This document shows positions 33,029 through 36,060 of a DNA stretch of 36,060 bases, piece after piece; positions within the stretch are counted from its first letter, which is position 1, and each line of letters starts with the position of its first letter. The DNA is from Thermoproteota archaeon (GTDB taxonomy: Archaea > Korarchaeota > Korarchaeia > Korarchaeales > Korarchaeaceae). A model generated the notes under the pieces. The model did not search any database, had not been told where the DNA came from, and worked only from the letters and a program-made list of their open reading frames with translations. The position numbers and the translations under genes were made by a program. Location: contig QMVZ01000002.1 in the NCBI GenBank assembly GCA_003661365.1, positions 1 to 36,060 of the forward strand. The letters run 5' to 3'.

Positions 33029-33038
33029 CCATCCAATA
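33014..33038. promoter_or_regulatory. 25-bp perfect palindrome between DUF4430 and DUF4443 genes
   Basis: TATTGGATGGAT - C - ATCCATCCAATA: two perfect 12-bp arms around one central base. It covers the DUF4430 start codon and lies 40 bp before the divergent winged-helix gene at 33078, just upstream of a TTTAAA box (33042-33047). It has the shape of an operator for a dimeric regulator, most simply the DUF4443 protein itself. Confidence 0.7.
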
Positions 33039-33077
33039 TGCTTTAAAGTTTTCCTCGATCACAAAGACTTGTAGAGA

Positions 33078-33725
33078 ATGGAAGAATTTTCTAAAGTACT
33101 CAAACAACTCAATGATTTTCTAGATTCTATCAAACCCGGGGTAGGTCCTTCTCCCAAGTTTACAGCATCTCACGCCATCATGTGTCTGTACATAATAGCA
33201 GAGAAACAACCTATTGGAAGAAAGAAACTATCAGCAGAACTTGGGATTGGTGAAGGAAGCGCGAGAAGCTTGTTAGCTCGGCTAAAACGTCTAGGATTAT
33301 TGGATATCTCCAAAAAAGGTCTTATGCTCAATAAACAGGGAGAAGAATTCCTCAAGAGGCTCAGCCTTTTGATAAGTCCTCCGAAACGCGTTTCAGCTGA
33401 AAAAATAGCCATTAGCCGAATATCGACAGCCATCTTAGTTCGAGGTGTTGCTGAGAAAGTAGGCAATGGTATGAGAGTTAGAGATGCGGCAGTAAGTCAG
33501 GGAGCATCTGGTGCAACCACCCTAATCTTCATGGGAGGAAAGCTTCAGATACCTGGTGTGAGTCAAGACGCCGAGACCGACTTTCCAGAGGAAGTTGGAA
33601 GCCTAGTTGAAGAACTCAAGCCTAGAGAGGGCGATGCCATCATACTAGGAACCGCAGAGAGGTGGAGAGACGCTGAGCTTGGAGCTATAGCCGGCGCTCT
33701 CTCCTTGCTAGGAGTTGGCTGGTAG
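33078..33725 (+). CDS. Winged-helix regulator with DUF4443 domain
   Basis: Residues about 28-90 form a winged helix (HAIMCLYIIAEKQPIGRKKLSAELGIGEGSARSLLARLKRLGLLD). The rest is the DUF4443 domain, seen in archaea: RGVAEKVGNGMRVRDAAVSQGASGATTLIFMGGKLQIPG and PREGDAIILGTAERWRDAELGAIAGALSLL. It is likely a one-component regulator that senses a small ligand in the C-terminal half. A TTTAAA box at 33042-33047 suits a nearly leaderless transcript starting at ATG 33078. It is divergent from the DUF4430-ECF pair, and its 3' end overlaps the radical SAM gene by 11 bp. Confidence 0.83.
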   Translation: MEEFSKVLKQLNDFLDSIKPGVGPSPKFTASHAIMCLYIIAEKQPIGRKKLSAELGIGEGSARSLLARLKRLGLLDISKKGLMLNKQGEEFLKRLSLLISPPKRVSAEKIAISRISTAILVRGVAEKVGNGMRVRDAAVSQGASGATTLIFMGGKLQIPGVSQDAETDFPEEVGSLVEELKPREGDAIILGTAERWRDAELGAIAGALSLLGVGW

Positions 33726-34851
33726 GCGAGAGGATGACCTCTTGAAGAAGTGGTTTGAAGAGCTTGTAATAAACCCAAATCCTGTTATCAGTTCCCTCTG
33801 TTACTCGATTTTAAGGATAGAGCCTTACTCTACCTGCCCTCATGCCTGTACATACTGCTTTAGGAGGTGGGCAGCTGAGACTAGGAAGAACTTGATCAAT
33901 ACCGGGCAGATCAAGGCTTTTCGTAGAATAGCTGACTTCATAGCAGCTAGAGGGATTAAGACAATACCTTTTAGGATCTCAACGCTGTGCGATCCCTTTT
34001 CTGAACCAGAGAGGCGTTTTAAAATGACCCTTAAGCTTCTTAGAGTTGCAAGGAACAAGAGAATCCGCATAATCCTGTCAACGAAGTCAAACTTGGTAGT
34101 AGAAGATCCTTGGATATATGAGATAGAGCAGCTCTCCCAAATGGGCCTGGTAGCAGTACAATTTACCTTGATAACTCTTGAGGAATCTCTTTCCAAAAAA
34201 TTGGAGCCAATGGCACCTTTACCCTCAGAGAGGTTAGATGCTATGGAAAGACTTCACAAAAAAGGAGTTCCCATAATTTTGAGGCTTCAACCCATAATAC
34301 CTGGCTTGAACGATTCTTCAAATTCATTACTAGAGGTTATTATGGAAGCAAAGGCCTCTGGAGCTGAAAGAGTCATAATTGAGTGTCTAAGAGTCAAAAT
34401 AGGTGATTCTTTCTCCAGAGAAATAGGGTTAGATGAAAACTGCTTGGTTCCCTATTACGGATCCAAGCACTTGTTAGGCGTTGATTTCCCACATATGAAA
34501 AGGATATCAGAATCAGTTCGTACTATAGTTGATGCCTGCGGAATGTCATTTTCCGGATATAAGGAAACTCTATTTCCCCTTTACACGGCTGAGAACTGCT
34601 GCGGAATTGATCTACTAAAGAACGCTTGTATTAGAATAACTCTTAGAGAGATCTTCGGGAAGGCAAAGGGAATAGAAGATTTAGAGGGCCTGCTGGCTGA
34701 GCTAAGTAGAGATGAGAGGTTCATCGAATCCCATCTGGATGATTTGCCTAGGCCGATAGCCAGAAAGATAAGAGCTCATCAGAAGGTTCTGAAAAGGACT
34801 ATTGGCTCAGAAACAACGCGAAGTCATTTCTTTCCAATATTACAAAGTTAA
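33715..34851 (+). CDS. Radical SAM protein (SPL-like, CX3CX2C)
   Basis: A 378-residue radical SAM enzyme. The cluster motif is CPHACTYCFRRW (CX3CX2C, about residues 42-49), as in the spore-photoproduct-lyase-like group. PFRISTLCDPFSEPERR, IILSTKSNLVVEDPWIYEIEQL and PIILRLQPIIPGLND follow as later strands of the barrel. A C-terminal region with AENCCGIDLLKNAC adds three cysteines that could hold a second cluster or zinc. The substrate is unknown. The likely start is TTG 33715, 11 bp inside the regulator gene; a further in-frame TTG at 33742 is the alternative. Coupling to the regulator suggests a shared process. Confidence 0.83.
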   Translation: MAGRREDDLLKKWFEELVINPNPVISSLCYSILRIEPYSTCPHACTYCFRRWAAETRKNLINTGQIKAFRRIADFIAARGIKTIPFRISTLCDPFSEPERRFKMTLKLLRVARNKRIRIILSTKSNLVVEDPWIYEIEQLSQMGLVAVQFTLITLEESLSKKLEPMAPLPSERLDAMERLHKKGVPIILRLQPIIPGLNDSSNSLLEVIMEAKASGAERVIIECLRVKIGDSFSREIGLDENCLVPYYGSKHLLGVDFPHMKRISESVRTIVDACGMSFSGYKETLFPLYTAENCCGIDLLKNACIRITLREIFGKAKGIEDLEGLLAELSRDERFIESHLDDLPRPIARKIRAHQKVLKRTIGSETTRSHFFPILQS

Positions 34852-34876
34852 AAGCGGTTAATTTCGTCTGAGAATA

Positions 34877-34893
34877 ATTTTTACGGTAAAAAT
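34877..34893. terminator. Possible bidirectional terminator between convergent genes
   Basis: ATTTTTA-CGG-TAAAAAT forms a 7-bp stem with a 3-nt loop and T/A runs on both strands. It lies in the 57-bp gap between the ends of the radical SAM and MBL-fold genes. Confidence 0.4.
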
Positions 34894-34908
34894 CTAGCCT
34901 GTCGAGAC

Positions 34909-35784
34909 TTAAAATGTAATAACCATACCTGACTTAGTTCTGTGAACAACGTCTCCAAAAGCAGATTTGAATTGTTTTATTGCTTTTTCTCCAGTACAAT
35001 GACCTATGTAGAACTCTTTAACCCCTAGTTTAGCCAGCTCCTCTATTGTTCTTGCAACCCTCTTCTCGCTAACGACCATTAAATGAAGTCCTCCTATTAG
35101 TGCCCTAACCTTTGGAACTCCTGTCACAGACATTGCGTGCTTAACTGTGTTCACAACTCCCCTATGAGAGCATCCGTTTACTACAATCAATTCCTCTCTC
35201 AAATTAATTATCAGAGATAACTCCTCTTCCATTTCATCTTGAACCATTTGTGGAAGAATCCTATATTTGGGGGGAGGAGCTTCAAATTCTGTCACCAAGG
35301 GGATTTTCCCTGATAGAAATATTCCTGGTGCAATCTCTATAGGTATCCAGATAGGAGTTAGCATTCCTTTTAGTTCTACGATTTTCCTTTTGAGAAACGG
35401 CATCCATGTGGTGTGTCTTAGGTATGGATCTACAGCTATGCTCTGTTCGAAGAACTTTTGCCCGTGTAGTATGGGAATCCAGTTATCCCTAGCCCTTAAG
35501 ACCTCTAAGAGACCTCCAGTGTGATCCCAATGCTTGTGAGAGAGGACAATATACGAGACCTTAGATAAATCTAAATTCATCTTTTTCGCATTAGATAGAA
35601 CCTTCTCCCCGGTAATCGACGTGTCAAATAAGATACTTAGGTCCTTTTTTGGGTAATGGGCTCTAACTAGTAGAGAGAGACCCTTTTCCTTTTGTAATTC
35701 TTTAGATTCAGCCTCATCATCCACAAGTATGAATATATCAACCCCCTGTAGCTTAGGTTGTGAGGACACATTAATCGGACTCAT
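34909..35784 (-). CDS. MBL-fold metallo-hydrolase of the dihydropterin/RFA-P synthase-related group
   Basis: A 291-residue metallo-beta-lactamase fold protein. The metal motif is LSHKHWDHTGGL (HXHXDH, about residues 82-93); VVNGCSHRGVVNTVKHAM supplies a later histidine, and GGLHLM and YIGHCTGEKAI end the domain. The pattern belongs to the COG1237 group, whose archaeal members include an enzyme proposed for early methanopterin biosynthesis. That would suit the H4MPT genes elsewhere in the window, but the group is broad. ATG 35784 is the start. It is divergent from the DUF84 gene. Confidence 0.83.
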   Translation of the reverse strand: MSPINVSSQPKLQGVDIFILVDDEAESKELQKEKGLSLLVRAHYPKKDLSILFDTSITGEKVLSNAKKMNLDLSKVSYIVLSHKHWDHTGGLLEVLRARDNWIPILHGQKFFEQSIAVDPYLRHTTWMPFLKRKIVELKGMLTPIWIPIEIAPGIFLSGKIPLVTEFEAPPPKYRILPQMVQDEMEEELSLIINLREELIVVNGCSHRGVVNTVKHAMSVTGVPKVRALIGGLHLMVVSEKRVARTIEELAKLGVKEFYIGHCTGEKAIKQFKSAFGDVVHRTKSGMVITF

Positions 35785-35853
35785 AGGTAAAATTTTAACC
35801 CATCGCTTCGGTCACTGTCAATTGTGAGACTAAGAGGCAAAGGAAGTGTCTGT

Positions 35854-36060
35854 ATGATGCCAGAGAAAGGAGAAAAATTTCTTATAGTTGCCTCAGGATC
35901 CACCAATCCTGTTAAGAGGGAAGCTACAGAAAGGGCTTTCAGAAGGGCTTTCGGGAAAGTTAAGGTAATTTCTGTTGAAGTAAGCTCAGGGGTACCTCCT
36001 CAGCCAGTTGGAGAGCAAGCCATGATAGGTGCTTTTAACAGGGCTTCAAGGGCATTAGAG
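35854..36060 (+). CDS. DUF84 (YjjX-like) inosine/xanthosine triphosphatase, N-terminal part
   Basis: Cut off by the window end after 69 codons. VASGSTNPVKREATERAFRRAF is the nucleotide-binding N-terminus of the DUF84 family, which hydrolyses non-canonical purine NTPs (ITP, XTP), and VEVSSGVPPQPVGEQAMIGAFNRASRALE continues the match. ATG 35854 (or 35857) is chosen with AGGAAG upstream; GTG 35824 is in frame and would add ten residues. Confidence 0.82.
   Translation, partial: MMPEKGEKFLIVASGSTNPVKREATERAFRRAFGKVKVISVEVSSGVPPQPVGEQAMIGAFNRASRALE

Noticed and set aside
33026..33035. Treating the palindrome as a transcription terminator hairpin
   Set aside because: There is no T run after it, a one-base loop does not favour an RNA hairpin, and it covers a start codon between divergent genes, so an operator fits better.
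1..36060. tRNA genes, CRISPR repeats, insertion sequences, prophage
   Set aside because: Reading for T-loop GTTCGAATC-like motifs, regular spaced repeats, transposase motifs and terminal inverted repeats gave no candidate.

Overview
The window is archaeal chromosomal DNA. Evidence: F420- and tetrahydromethanopterin-dependent enzymes, a C-terminal fragment of the CODH/acetyl-CoA synthase gamma subunit, a tandem CDC48-type AAA+ ATPase, TATA-like boxes about 27 nt before apparently leaderless starts, and internal starts preceded by AGGTGA/GGAGG-type ribosome binding sites. The gene set (Wood-Ljungdahl enzymes with beta-oxidation, ETF, Hdr and SQR) suggests an anaerobic, probably thermophilic, quinone-containing archaeon that oxidises fatty or organic acids to C1 units, or runs the pathway in reverse. 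I cannot assign a phylum from the sequence alone. I see no tRNA, rRNA, CRISPR array, insertion sequence or prophage.

Region 1 (1-9479) is C1 metabolism. It holds the end of cdhE, the corrinoid activator RACo, a CooC nickel-insertion ATPase, an FrhB-family F420/Fe-S protein, mer with a small partner gene, a CooT-like nickel protein, a CofE-like ligase, an MFS transporter and mtd.

Region 2 (9811-24121) is beta-oxidation and its electron carriers. It holds a four-CBS protein; a thiolase / DUF35 / 3-hydroxyacyl-CoA dehydrogenase / enoyl-CoA hydratase operon with zero gaps or overlaps; HdrB-HdrC divergent from a short HdrA; an SQR with DUF1641 partner; an Lrp regulator with a cysteine-rich tail; EtfB-EtfA; an acyl-CoA dehydrogenase; and a methyltransferase.

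Region 3 (24288-31924) holds an unusual polytopic membrane protein carrying two CDC48-type AAA+ modules; a membrane Fe-S oxidoreductase of the ETF:menaquinone oxidoreductase type (cytochrome b-like domain, two 4Fe-4S sites, two CCG domains); a GcvH-like lipoyl carrier; a four-helix membrane protein; a lipoate-protein ligase with fused accessory domain; and a small HExxH protein.

Region 4 (32056-36060) holds a vitamin-uptake-like pair: an ECF S component interrupted by a one-base frameshift at a G6 run, and a DUF4430 secreted protein. A 25-bp palindrome separates it from a divergent DUF4443 winged-helix regulator, which overlaps a radical SAM gene. An MBL-fold hydrolase and the start of a DUF84 NTPase finish the window.

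Working model (inference): acyl-CoA dehydrogenase passes electrons to EtfAB and then through the membrane Fe-S protein to quinone, with SQR feeding the same pool. The thiolase-DUF35-HCDH-ECH operon yields acetyl-CoA, which CODH/ACS, Mer and Mtd oxidise to C1 level. Hdr-like proteins, SQR and the lipoyl protein/ligase pair also hint at a sulfur-linked, lipoate-dependent electron system.
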